Source: Bdellovibrionaceae bacterium UBA1609 (lineage in GTDB: Bacteria > Bdellovibrionota > Bdellovibrionia > Bdellovibrionales > UBA1609). Taken from it: DNA of 64,000 bases. Within the stretch, counting starts at the first letter, position 1. Every line of letters starts with the position of its first letter. The notes under the pieces were generated by a model. It was not told the DNA's origin, ran no database searches, and saw only the letters and a program-made list of their open reading frames with translations. A program made the position numbers and the translations under genes. The stretch lies in the NCBI GenBank assembly GCA_002321895.1, contig DCMZ01000003.1, positions 62,001 through 126,000 on the forward strand, written 5' to 3'. Of this stretch, positions 17,857 to 26,427 are shown piece by piece.

Positions 17857-18642
17857 TTGGCCAGTATTAGCGGTAATATTATTACACTCAATGAGGAAAA
17901 TCACATACGGGAGTGCATTGCTTCTTTACAGCAGATTTGCGACGAAGTGATTGTTGTAGATTCTGGCAGCACTGATCAAACCAAAGCCATTGCCCAAGAA
18001 ATGGGTGCTAAAGTGATTGATCAGCCCTATCTCGGAGACGGAATTCAAAAAAACGTAGCTCTTACTCACGTTTCTAATGACTGGGTCTTTTCCCTAGATG
18101 CTGATGAACGACTTACTCCAGAGCTTGTTCAAGTGATACAAAATTTAAATTTAGATAAAACGACTTTTGATGCGTTTTCAGTGCGAAGAAGAAATCTGAT
18201 TGGAGATCGATGGATCAAATATTGTGGTTGGTATCCCGATCATTTTATTCGGCTTTATAACCACAAGAAAACACGGTTTGCGGATGTTAAAGCCCACGCC
18301 AGAGTACAAACAAAAAACTATAAAGAGATTCAAGCCGATTTAATTCACTACTCCTACAAACACGCCGGAGAGCTGTTTGTGAAGGGGGACCGATTTAGCA
18401 CTCGCGGAGCAAAAATTTTATTTGAGAAAGGTCGCAGAGGTAATAGCCTCTCCCCTGTTTTCCATGGCAGCCTGGCTTTTTTTAAAAAGTATATTTTGAA
18501 GCTCGGTTTCCTGGGAGGGGTGGATGGAATGACTGTTGCCTTGTCTGCCGGAATTAACTCCTATCTTAAGTGGGCTAAGCTTTTGCAGCTTCAACGGAAG
18601 GCTGGCAAATCAACCGAAGAAGAAAACCTTTGGAGCTTATAG
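17857..18642 (+). CDS. Family 2 glycosyltransferase (WaaE/KdtX-like)
   Basis: 261 residues with GT-A fold motifs: ISGNIITLNEENHIRECIAS at the N-terminus, DEVIVVDSGSTDQT, and the metal-binding WVFSLDADERL, then KYCGWYPDHFIRLY. These match the family that adds glucose or heptose to LPS core (WaaE-like). The start is TTG 17857 with AGGA 6 nt upstream; the next methionines fall inside conserved sequence. The next gene starts directly after its stop codon, so both form one unit. Confidence 0.88.
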   Translation: MASISGNIITLNEENHIRECIASLQQICDEVIVVDSGSTDQTKAIAQEMGAKVIDQPYLGDGIQKNVALTHVSNDWVFSLDADERLTPELVQVIQNLNLDKTTFDAFSVRRRNLIGDRWIKYCGWYPDHFIRLYNHKKTRFADVKAHARVQTKNYKEIQADLIHYSYKHAGELFVKGDRFSTRGAKILFEKGRRGNSLSPVFHGSLAFFKKYILKLGFLGGVDGMTVALSAGINSYLKWAKLLQLQRKAGKSTEEENLWSL

Positions 18643-19767
18643 TTGAAACGAATTGCCAACGTAACACGACAACTAGTTAAAACCACTGGTGCTGCCCGAA
18701 ACACATTGGAACAAACTCGCTTGTTTCATAATCTTGGCTGGGAAGTTCATGTTTTTGGAGAGTTTGTTAACAAAAATAATATTAAAGAAAGCGGTGGCAT
18801 TCCCCACAAAATCTTTACTCTTCCTTTATCTAACTACAAACGCCGGCTCCAGTTTGCGAAAAGCACTGGTAAAAAACTAGAGAAAGGAAACTTTGATCTT
18901 ATATTTGGCCACGGAGAAATTTTTGATCAAGATGTTTTGTTTTTACATAATTGTGTTCACCTGGCGAATGAACTCGTAAAAGGTCGTCCGCTCCCTGAGG
19001 ATCATCCAGTGGGGCAGATTCACAAAAAGATACTAACCGAACAAAAATTTAAGCTTGTGGTTTGCAACTCAGACCTAATGAAAAAAGATCTAGCTCAGCG
19101 ATATAGTATTCCCGAATCAAAATTGGTTACCATTCATCCAGGGTTTAGTCCGGAACAATTTAATCTTAACAAGGCTGAACAGCTAAGAGACCAATTTCGG
19201 AGCGAACAAAATTTGACTGATGAAGTCCTAATAGGCCTCATTACCTCCGGGAATTTTGAGAAACGAAATGTAGATGTATTTATCCAGGCTTGCGCCCATC
19301 TCCCCACAGACTTAAAAAACAAATGTAAATTTTTGGTTGTGGGGAAAGGGCCTGATAATGGCTGGGATCGAAAACTCGTCAATGAACTGAATGAATCCGA
19401 TAGATTTATTTTCATTGAGCCCATCCCCCAAATCGAAAAGATCTATCACGGAGTGGACATTCAAGTTTTACCCGCAAAGTGGGAGGAGTTTGGGCGCGTG
19501 GTCCCTGAAGGGATGACATGTAAAAATCCAGTGATTGTTTCCCATCAAGTGGGGTCTTCAGATCTGCTCGAAGGCGAGTCTAGAGATTTAATACTGAATC
19601 CCGTCACAGCTGAAAGCTTAACTCAGAAACTTTTAAGTTTAATTGAAAATGAAGATCTAAGACATAGAATCGGTGAAATCAATAGAACCACGGCGGCCAA
19701 ATACTCGGAAGAGGAGCAAGGCAAAAAACTGAAGGCCACTTTATTGGAATATGGCCTTATCGACTGA
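18643..19767 (+). CDS. Family 4 glycosyltransferase (GT-B)
   Basis: 374 residues. The N-terminal half has GAARNTLEQTRLFHNLGWEV (acceptor domain); the C-terminal half has the donor-binding KFLVVGKGPDNGWDRKL and the E-x7-E type motif EFGRVVPEGMTCKNPVIVS. Likely LPS core or polysaccharide transferase in the cytoplasm. The TTG start directly follows the TAG stop of the upstream glycosyltransferase (TTTGGAG ribosome site inside that gene). Its 3' end overlaps the convergent sulfatase-like gene by 11 bp. Confidence 0.88.
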   Translation: MKRIANVTRQLVKTTGAARNTLEQTRLFHNLGWEVHVFGEFVNKNNIKESGGIPHKIFTLPLSNYKRRLQFAKSTGKKLEKGNFDLIFGHGEIFDQDVLFLHNCVHLANELVKGRPLPEDHPVGQIHKKILTEQKFKLVVCNSDLMKKDLAQRYSIPESKLVTIHPGFSPEQFNLNKAEQLRDQFRSEQNLTDEVLIGLITSGNFEKRNVDVFIQACAHLPTDLKNKCKFLVVGKGPDNGWDRKLVNELNESDRFIFIEPIPQIEKIYHGVDIQVLPAKWEEFGRVVPEGMTCKNPVIVSHQVGSSDLLEGESRDLILNPVTAESLTQKLLSLIENEDLRHRIGEINRTTAAKYSEEEQGKKLKATLLEYGLID

Positions 19768-21619
19768 AACGTCCCATTTTTCTTAAAACCTCAGACATAT
19801 AGACCGTTCTTTTAGGGCTATCCCCTTCGCTGGATCGAATGACTTCGTAATCTAAATTCCTAAACTCCAGCTGAGTGGCATTGTGCCCAGGAGCTCCAAA
19901 TATGATCCAACCGTCATTGTCAAAAATCGCACATTGATTCCAATTACAGGACAAAGAGTAGTTATGGGGAACCTCATCAAATAAGTTGTGCCCCATGCTG
20001 TACACCTCAGGATCACTTACAGCTCCCAACTCCTGCATCAATGTGGGTAAAACATCAAAATGGGTGGAAAAGTGATCATAAGTCTTTGGCTGTTTACCCG
20101 GCCAAAGAATTACAAGAGAAGACATGGTTTGCTCGCGCGTGAAAGCTCCCGAATGACCGGTGTAGCCATTCTCCATAAACTCTTCACCATGATCTCCCGT
20201 AATGACAACGATGGTATCATCCAAGCGCCCCCACTTATCGAGATCATCGAGTAGCTTCCCAATCTCTCTATCCAGGAAATAAACAGCGTTATAATAGGAA
20301 TTCCTAAGATCTAATCCCTTCTGTTCATCAGTTAGCAGAGAATAAGTGTAATCCACTAGAGAAGGGTTAAATTTCTGAGCCTCTTTTGGAAAAGAGTAGC
20401 GACTATGAGCGGAATCTAAAAATATCATTGAGTAAAATGGCTGATCGCTGCTTTGCTTTTCTAGGAACTGATGAGCTCGATCAAAAACTTTTAAATCTCG
20501 CTTCCATATTTCACCCAGCCCAAACTCGTCTTCGATATAATCATTTAATTTGGCAAAAGCCGTCTTTCGAAATTCAGGAAAAGTTAAAGGTTCACTGGAA
20601 TAGATCCCAAACTTATAATCCAGCTCCATCATTCTATCAAAGAGTACTGGTGTACGATTTTCAGCTAGAAACTTCTGCCAATAAGAAGAATAGATTCCAT
20701 ATAAAAGAGAAAACATACCGTTTCGAGTGGCATTTCCTCCCGCATGATGATTGGTAAAAACCTGCCCTCTCTCCTCGGCATATTTATAAATATTCGGAGT
20801 GATCTCTTTTGTCATTGCACCATTTCGCCAACAATCAATGACAATATACAGAACATTAGGCGTCTTTGTTTTCTCAGCTGAAAACTCTATCTTTTCCGCA
20901 GGATACTTAAGCAAACCCCCGGCCTTCAACTTCATGCTTCTTACAGGCGGTGTAGGCAGGTAGCCAAAGGTTCGACTAAATGCTTTTTTGATAGTTACTG
21001 GCTGATGAAAGGGAACCACATCATGGGAGCGCTTGATTTCAGGAATGTCGTAGAGATCGCCATAAGCATAGATAGAAGCACCCACTAAAAAGGGTATAAA
21101 TACAAATGCGCTAATGTATCTTTTCTTACTCAAAAAGCGATTGAACCAAAAATCTCTATTCGACCAATACACCCATTTGTTGAATGCAAAAGATAATGCA
21201 AAAAACACAAACACAATACCTATTGCGAACAGAGTCAGCTCCGTATTGCTAATGGATAAACTCTCCCATCCTCCCGGAGTGGTTAAAATATTGATAGCCA
21301 ACCCGTTGATGTGATTTTTGAACAACTCATAAACTTGGATATCGATAAACAAAATGACCCAAGCGAAAGTTAATATTGAAACTGTTAGCCATTTAATAAA
21401 CTTAACTGGAAATCTAAGTTTAGCCATTAGACCAAAAAACAAAGAGCTTAGGAAAAACAGAAAAACCATTTGCGTAAACATGGCAAACAATCCGTATCCC
21501 AACTCTAGATAGGAAGAGTTAAAATTAAAATAACCAAGGCATATAAAGAAGCTGAGAACCCCGTTAACAAGAAAGAAACCAATCAACGCGGATGCGGATA
21601 TAGTGGGATTATTTTTCAT
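19757..21619 (-). CDS. Inner-membrane sulfatase-fold protein, PbgA/YejM-like
   Basis: 620 residues. Five N-terminal membrane helices (about residues 10-190) precede a periplasmic alkaline-phosphatase-superfamily domain (from about 250). NVLYIVIDCWRNGAM carries metal ligand D262; GGNATRNGMFSLLYGI carries candidate nucleophile T298; VVITGDHGEEFMENGYTGHS supplies the D/H ligands. The five-helix plus NATR-x-G-x-F-x-L-x-YG arrangement matches the DUF3413 family (YejM/PbgA), which in E. coli controls LPS supply via LapB. Metal ligands are intact, so enzymatic transferase or hydrolase activity is possible. Context (ligase, two glycosyltransferases) fits envelope glycolipid work. Confidence 0.82.
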   Translation of the reverse strand: MKNNPTISASALIGFFLVNGVLSFFICLGYFNFNSSYLELGYGLFAMFTQMVFLFFLSSLFFGLMAKLRFPVKFIKWLTVSILTFAWVILFIDIQVYELFKNHINGLAINILTTPGGWESLSISNTELTLFAIGIVFVFFALSFAFNKWVYWSNRDFWFNRFLSKKRYISAFVFIPFLVGASIYAYGDLYDIPEIKRSHDVVPFHQPVTIKKAFSRTFGYLPTPPVRSMKLKAGGLLKYPAEKIEFSAEKTKTPNVLYIVIDCWRNGAMTKEITPNIYKYAEERGQVFTNHHAGGNATRNGMFSLLYGIYSSYWQKFLAENRTPVLFDRMMELDYKFGIYSSEPLTFPEFRKTAFAKLNDYIEDEFGLGEIWKRDLKVFDRAHQFLEKQSSDQPFYSMIFLDSAHSRYSFPKEAQKFNPSLVDYTYSLLTDEQKGLDLRNSYYNAVYFLDREIGKLLDDLDKWGRLDDTIVVITGDHGEEFMENGYTGHSGAFTREQTMSSLVILWPGKQPKTYDHFSTHFDVLPTLMQELGAVSDPEVYSMGHNLFDEVPHNYSLSCNWNQCAIFDNDGWIIFGAPGHNATQLEFRNLDYEVIRSSEGDSPKRTVYMSEVLRKMGRFSR

Positions 21620-21710
21620 TCCGGAAAGCTACGACAACCCTTTAATTGATGTCAATAAAATTGCCCCTCCCCATTAAAGGTCCAACACAAGTCATTCAGA
21701 TCTCGCGTAC

Positions 21711-22571
21711 TTAGAAGGGTAATACAATGTAATGGCTGTAATCGGGGGATCTGTGGATCATGTCATACATTCGAAGTTCAATGCTGGTTGAACTGACCAC
21801 AAAAGTGAATGGGTGGGACTGGGAACCAAAATGCTCATGGGCTCGGTCCGTTGTATAGGTGGTCGCCCATCTGAAGGGAAGATTCTGCAAGATAACCCCA
21901 ACCTGTTGATTCAGCATCGTGTCTGCGATCGGATACCGATAAGGCTCTAAGGGATCAGGAATTCGGCCCATACTATTTACCGCGTCTTCAATTTGCTCTT
22001 TAAGATGGGGATAACCTTCGGGACGAGCCACGTTAAAGATATCTAGGTCACTGCCCACTCGACCAAAACCATTAGGTACCGAACCAAAGAACACCACGGA
22101 ATCCACTTTTGGACTACGGCGAATAAACTCCTGAAGAGGCTCTAAAATACTAAAGATGACGGACGCATCATACTGACCGGTGGTTCGAGAGCCTTTAAAG
22201 ACTTGCTCCCTTAGCACCTTTAGATAGTAAGGATAAAAGTCCTTCGCCTCGCCACCCGACTTTTGAAATTCTCGATATATGGCCATGGGATCCATAATAA
22301 TCTGTATAGCGGCATTGATGACTTTACCTTTTTGGGCCGAATAATAGCGTCCTAATCGCTCCAATACATAGGCTTTGTCTTTTCCCTTCAATTGGCGCAT
22401 ATCCGATAAATCCGATGAACTGAAAAACTCGGTGTGAGGATTGACAATATGATCCACCATCTGATCCACAGAGCGAACAAATAATCCCCTGCAGGAGTTT
22501 GCACTCCACGCACTGACGGAAAAACAAAGAGATAAGGTCGCACAGACTAAGGAAAAGCGGCGGTTAAACAT
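21711..22571 (-). CDS. Exported protein with nucleotidyltransferase-superfamily motif
   Basis: 286 residues. A clear Sec signal (MFNRRFSLVCATLSLCFSVS then AWSA) precedes mature NSCRGLF. Residues 158-180 read SVVFFGSVPNGFGRVGSDLD followed by IF: GS (163-164) and D175-x-D177 are the metal site of pol-beta-type nucleotidyltransferases. Nucleotide transfer outside the cytoplasm is unexpected since ATP is scarce there, so it may act in another compartment (for instance a host or prey cell) or be non-catalytic. No neighbours hint at substrate. Export is seen from sequence; function is inferred. Confidence 0.75.
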   Translation of the reverse strand: MFNRRFSLVCATLSLCFSVSAWSANSCRGLFVRSVDQMVDHIVNPHTEFFSSSDLSDMRQLKGKDKAYVLERLGRYYSAQKGKVINAAIQIIMDPMAIYREFQKSGGEAKDFYPYYLKVLREQVFKGSRTTGQYDASVIFSILEPLQEFIRRSPKVDSVVFFGSVPNGFGRVGSDLDIFNVARPEGYPHLKEQIEDAVNSMGRIPDPLEPYRYPIADTMLNQQVGVILQNLPFRWATTYTTDRAHEHFGSQSHPFTFVVSSTSIELRMYDMIHRSPDYSHYIVLPF

Positions 22572-22664
22572 GAGGTATTTTAAACTAGATTCGGAATGAA
22601 AACCCTAAACCAAAGAGCGAATATAAATTCTCCATGATCGTCTTATTTTTTGACAGATGCTCTT

Positions 22665-23354
22665 CTAGGAAAAGACGCGCAGGAAGTAGATGGGCTGCTC
22701 TTTCTTAAGAAAGATTTTTTCAAAGTGAGTTTCAAAATTCTCGCTAGCGAACTGAGAGTTATGCAAATCAAAAGTGTACTCAAGCTGGCCGTATTTAGAA
22801 TTCTTAAACTTCTCTAAAGCCCACTCAAAATAGGGCAAATCATCTGTCTTAAAATCCACTCGGGAACCGGGACGCTGCAAGCGATGTAGCCCTTCTAAGA
22901 AGTCATCTTGAATCAACCTTCGCTTCCATTGCTTTTTCTTAGGCCAAGGATCTGGATGATGAATAATAACGTGATTCAATTCACCTTCGTCAAAGATCTC
23001 ATCGAGGTAGGACGCATGAAACCGTCCGATGCGCATATTGGTACTACCCTCATTGATCGCCCGACGGATACTTTGAATCAGTGGCTTGTACTTAATCTCC
23101 AGGCCAATAAAACATCGCTCTGGGTGAGCCTTTGCATAGTGGGCAAAATGAAAGCCATTACCTGTACCTATTTCCAGGTCCATGGGGTGGTCCTTCGAGA
23201 CCTCAAAAACCTCTTCCCGCCAACGGCCTTTGAACTCCTGGGAGCGCTCCTCGCAAAAAGCCCAATTGCGAAACTCTCCATTAAGCGCCTCAGCGTAATA
23301 GGTGGGATCTGGCAGTGTTTTCGTTGGATTCAATCCAAATATATGCGGTGTCAT
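22665..23354 (-). CDS. trmB: tRNA (guanine-N7-)-methyltransferase
   Basis: 229 residues. SAM motif DLEIGTGNGFHFAHYAKAHP, GLEIKYKPLIQSIRRA, and the TrmB signature HHPDPWPKKKQWKRRLI. The extended N-terminus fits the family. It forms 7-methylguanosine at position 46 of tRNAs. Isolated on the minus strand, 187 bp from the divergent GGT gene. Confidence 0.94.
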   Translation of the reverse strand: MTPHIFGLNPTKTLPDPTYYAEALNGEFRNWAFCEERSQEFKGRWREEVFEVSKDHPMDLEIGTGNGFHFAHYAKAHPERCFIGLEIKYKPLIQSIRRAINEGSTNMRIGRFHASYLDEIFDEGELNHVIIHHPDPWPKKKQWKRRLIQDDFLEGLHRLQRPGSRVDFKTDDLPYFEWALEKFKNSKYGQLEYTFDLHNSQFASENFETHFEKIFLKKEQPIYFLRVFS

Positions 23355-23467
23355 AAGTGCGGTGTATCAAACCCTCCACCAGGCACCAAGTCCCTTTTTT
23401 AGAAGCATTGCGTTAATTAAGTGCGCCACCTACGCTCCCCACCCTCGGTACCTAAGTCGGCCGTGAA

Positions 23468-23496
23468 TTGTGGGGAAATCAATATGTGATTACAAT
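23468..23496 (+). promoter_or_regulatory. Sigma70-like promoter upstream of ggt
   Basis: TTGTGG (23468-23473), 17-bp spacer, TACAAT (23491-23496), 44 bp before the GGT start codon. -10 matches 5 of 6 consensus bases; spacing is ideal. Confidence 0.45.
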
Positions 23497-23540
23497 AGGT
23501 TGAGCCCTGTTGGGAGAATTTTACATACACTGAGGTTGAA

Positions 23541-25208
23541 ATGAAGTTCCTATTCTTAATCGTAGCACTGACGAGCTGCTCTCTCCTTTCTTCACTAGTT
23601 CCGGCAGAAGCCGTACCTACGCGTGGATCCAAAATGCTGATCACTGGTTCCAGTCCCTACGCCAACGAGATTGGGCAAAAAATCGCCGCTGACGGCGGGA
23701 ACGTTGTGGACGTGGCCGTAGCGGTGGGAGCCGCAATGGCCGTCACTAACCCTTACAATGCCTCATTGGGTGGCGGCGGATTTGCGCTGGTTCGCTTCAA
23801 TGGCAAAGTTCATGTTTTAGATTTTAGAGAGATCGCCCCAAGAAAGACCAATGAGAAATACTATCTTGATAAGGGACAAATGGCTTCGAGAGATGGTGGC
23901 CACGCCATTGGCGTTCCCGGTTATCCAGCAGGACTTGTATCTCTACATGCAAAGTTTGGAAAACTACCATGGAAAAATGTGATTCGACCTGCCGTTCAAC
24001 TGGCGAAATTTGGATTTCGAATTGGGGGCGAGTGGCACCAAAGAACAAAAGATAACAAAGGCCGACTCAACAAGGCGGGAAAGGGATTTTTTTTCAAGCG
24101 TAGTGGCCACGCTTACAATCCAGGACAAAAGCTAAAACAGAAGGAGCTCAGTCGCGCTCTAAGTCTGTTTAGATACAGCAAGAAAAACGGCTTTTATACA
24201 GGCAGTGTCGCAGACGACATTGTTAGCTCCGTCAAAGAAAGTGGTGGCGTAATTTCATATAAGGACTTACGGAACTATAAGGTGCGCTGGCTCAAGCCCA
24301 TCACCACTGAATATGAAGGTCATACCATTCACATGATGCCTCCTCCTAGCAGTGGTGGCGTTGTGATTAAAACGGCACTTTCACTCATTGAAAAATTAAA
24401 TTTAAAAAATAAAAAGCCATTAAGCTCAGAGGAGCTGCATCTCCTGGCCGAAATTGAATCACGTGCCTTTCGGGGAAGGCTACTTTTAGGAGACCCTGAT
24501 TTCCACCAAAACCCTATGGACTTGATTCTCTCTAAAAAATATTTAAATGAAATGGCCAGTTCAATAACTCCAAATCGAGCCACTCAACTAGCTCCCTTAA
24601 AAGAAATGGCACCAGTAAAAGAGTCAACGGAAACCACTCACTTCACCGTTATGGATCGCAAAGGTAATGCGGTTTCTCTGACTGTTACTCTCAATGGAGC
24701 CTATGGATCAGGTGTGGTAACGGATCGCTATGGCATTGTTCTCAATAACGAAATGGACGACTTTACCACTCATCCGGACAAACCCAATATGTTTGGGCTC
24801 ATCCAAGGGCGAGGAAACCTCGTTCAACCGGGGAAACGCCCCCTCTCTTCCATGACTCCCACCATAGTAACTAAAGGAAATGAAACAATTATGGCTTTGG
24901 GTGCTCCTGGAGGACCAAAAATTATAAGCTCCGTTCTTCAGGTACTGTATAGAACTCTGAGCTTGAACTTTGACATGGACAAAGCCATTCAATACCCGCG
25001 GGTGCATCACCAGTTTTTACCCAATAAACTGTTTGTATACTCGGACAAACATTCACCTGATGTTCTTAGTAAGCTAAAGACTATGGGCCACAATGTCGTG
25101 GAGCATGAGTTTGCAGCTCGCGTGAATGGCATTCGAAGAGATCCAAAAACAGGTTTTTTGGAAGCGGCTTTCGACTCTCGAGCTGAAGGCTCTGTCGCTG
25201 GCTATTAA
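23541..25208 (+). CDS. ggt: Gamma-glutamyltransferase (glutathione hydrolase)
   Basis: 555 residues, the standard length. The signal region MKFLFLIVALTSC is followed by a possible AEA cleavage; LTSC (Cys13) also fits a lipobox, so it may be a lipoprotein. Substrate loop NPYNASLGGGGFALVRF, catalytic Thr365 starting TTHFTVMDRKGNAVSLT (the auto-cleavage site that makes the small subunit), NNEMDDFT and the oxyanion/glycine loop MALGAPGGPKI. It transfers or hydrolyses gamma-glutamyl groups of glutathione in the periplasm or at the surface. TGAGGTTGAA ribosome site precedes the ATG. Monocistronic. Confidence 0.95.
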   Translation: MKFLFLIVALTSCSLLSSLVPAEAVPTRGSKMLITGSSPYANEIGQKIAADGGNVVDVAVAVGAAMAVTNPYNASLGGGGFALVRFNGKVHVLDFREIAPRKTNEKYYLDKGQMASRDGGHAIGVPGYPAGLVSLHAKFGKLPWKNVIRPAVQLAKFGFRIGGEWHQRTKDNKGRLNKAGKGFFFKRSGHAYNPGQKLKQKELSRALSLFRYSKKNGFYTGSVADDIVSSVKESGGVISYKDLRNYKVRWLKPITTEYEGHTIHMMPPPSSGGVVIKTALSLIEKLNLKNKKPLSSEELHLLAEIESRAFRGRLLLGDPDFHQNPMDLILSKKYLNEMASSITPNRATQLAPLKEMAPVKESTETTHFTVMDRKGNAVSLTVTLNGAYGSGVVTDRYGIVLNNEMDDFTTHPDKPNMFGLIQGRGNLVQPGKRPLSSMTPTIVTKGNETIMALGAPGGPKIISSVLQVLYRTLSLNFDMDKAIQYPRVHHQFLPNKLFVYSDKHSPDVLSKLKTMGHNVVEHEFAARVNGIRRDPKTGFLEAAFDSRAEGSVAGY

Positions 25209-25253
25209 GACTTCTTAGCACTAGAGGATCAAGCCTACTCAAAATGACTGGAG

Positions 25254-26282
25254 CTATTCGCGAAACTCTTCGGGTTCCTCTGAACTGCGGAAATGCTTTA
25301 CACTGACCGGAATGCGCTTTTCAAAAGCGTCCAAGCGAATGGGGCAGTCAGGCATATCGCAGACTTTACAATAGGCTCTTCGGCAGGGATCCAGATGAAA
25401 ATGGAGTTCCATGTTATTTGGGTAATCTTCCACCACATTTTTTTCGAAATCGTCGATGTTTTCATGAACGTCCTTTACATTCCAAAACTCAGGCACAACC
25501 AAATGGGCATCAATGTGGTGAAAGGCTCCAGAACGAATCATCTTAAGGTGATGTATTTGAATAACACTCTGACTGACATGCTTAGAGAAAATTTCCGCTA
25601 AGTTTTTTAAATCCTCTTCGCTCTCCTCATCAAGCAAACCACCAATGGACTGTCTGACAATCGAAAGCCCTGTGCGTCCAAGGAAAAATGCCACAATCAT
25701 AGCAATCACCGAATCCATCCAATACCAACCTGTCAAAGTGACAAGAGCAAGACCGATAACTACACCAAAGCTCGTCCAAAAATCAGAAACAATATGTTTA
25801 CCTGAGGCCTGGATGGCTTCCGAGGATTGCTTTTTACCCTCTCGAATCAAAAAAAGTCCTAAAAGCAAATTCACCACACCAGCAAATCCTACTACTGCCA
25901 ATCCAATCCCCATTTCATGCAGCACATGCCCCTGGATCAAACTTCTTGCGGCATCAAATAAAATAGCCAAAGCGGCAAAAGAAATCAGGCCTCCCTCAAA
26001 CGCCGCACTAAAATGCTCAATTTTACCATGCCCGTATGGGTGATCCGTGTCTGCCGGCTGACTGGCATAATAGATGACAAAAATAAGAAGCAAACCGGCC
26101 ACCACATTAACAATACTCTCCATCGCATCGGAAAAAATGGCGTTAGAATTGGTCATATTAAAAGCCCAAAATTTTATCAATAAAAGTAAGATCCCAACCA
26201 CCATCGAAAGCAAGGCGGCTCTTTGTTTATCTCGATCATTCACTTCTAGATTCGGTGACTCTTTATAACTCATACTGCACAC
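25254..26282 (-). CDS. Cation diffusion facilitator (FieF/ZitB-like) with cysteine-rich tail
   Basis: 342 residues. Six membrane helices with metal ligands in NAIFSDAMESIVNV (TM2) and GKHIVSDFWTS plus YWMDSVIAM (TM5/6), the HPYGHGKIEHFSA loop typical of the family, then a cytoplasmic domain (IHHLKMIRSGAFHHIDAHLV). It exports Fe2+/Zn2+/Mn2+-like ions by proton antiport. The tail adds C300-x4-C305-x2-C308-x4-C313, absent from E. coli FieF, a likely extra metal site. Start GTG 26282 or ATG 26273; no strong ribosome site. A Fur-box-like sequence lies upstream. Confidence 0.92.
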   Translation of the reverse strand: MCSMSYKESPNLEVNDRDKQRAALLSMVVGILLLLIKFWAFNMTNSNAIFSDAMESIVNVVAGLLLIFVIYYASQPADTDHPYGHGKIEHFSAAFEGGLISFAALAILFDAARSLIQGHVLHEMGIGLAVVGFAGVVNLLLGLFLIREGKKQSSEAIQASGKHIVSDFWTSFGVVIGLALVTLTGWYWMDSVIAMIVAFFLGRTGLSIVRQSIGGLLDEESEEDLKNLAEIFSKHVSQSVIQIHHLKMIRSGAFHHIDAHLVVPEFWNVKDVHENIDDFEKNVVEDYPNNMELHFHLDPCRRAYCKVCDMPDCPIRLDAFEKRIPVSVKHFRSSEEPEEFRE

Positions 26283-26339
26283 ATTAACACATGAGGTATG
26301 ACACGAACACTTTTATAGAATCTAATGCAAAAAAATAGC

Positions 26340-26368
26340 TTTTAACAGGTAATGAGAATTTATATCAA
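26340..26368 (-). promoter_or_regulatory. Fur-box-like site overlapping a putative promoter of the CDF gene
   Basis: TGAGAATTTATATCA (26353-26367) matches 12 of 14 positions of the 7-1-7 Fur inverted repeat TGATAAT-N-ATTATCA. On the minus strand TTGATA (26368-26363), 17 bp, TTAAAA (26345-26340) form a weak promoter whose -35 overlaps the site. CDF start is at 26282. AT-rich background makes chance matches possible. Confidence 0.35.
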
Positions 26369-26427
26369 AGCTCTTTAGGTTACCTTGAGAGAACAGCCAA
26401 TCTACTTCATAGGTGGTCAAATTATCA

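Noticed and set aside
21620..21655. Perfect TTGACA upstream of the PbgA-like gene
   Set aside because: The only -10 candidate (TAGCTT) ends 6-9 nt before the start codon, giving an almost leaderless transcript with weak -10; not called.
23541..23640. GGT as certain lipoprotein
   Set aside because: LTSC fits a lipobox but the hydrophobic stretch is very short and an AEA type I cleavage site follows; left open.
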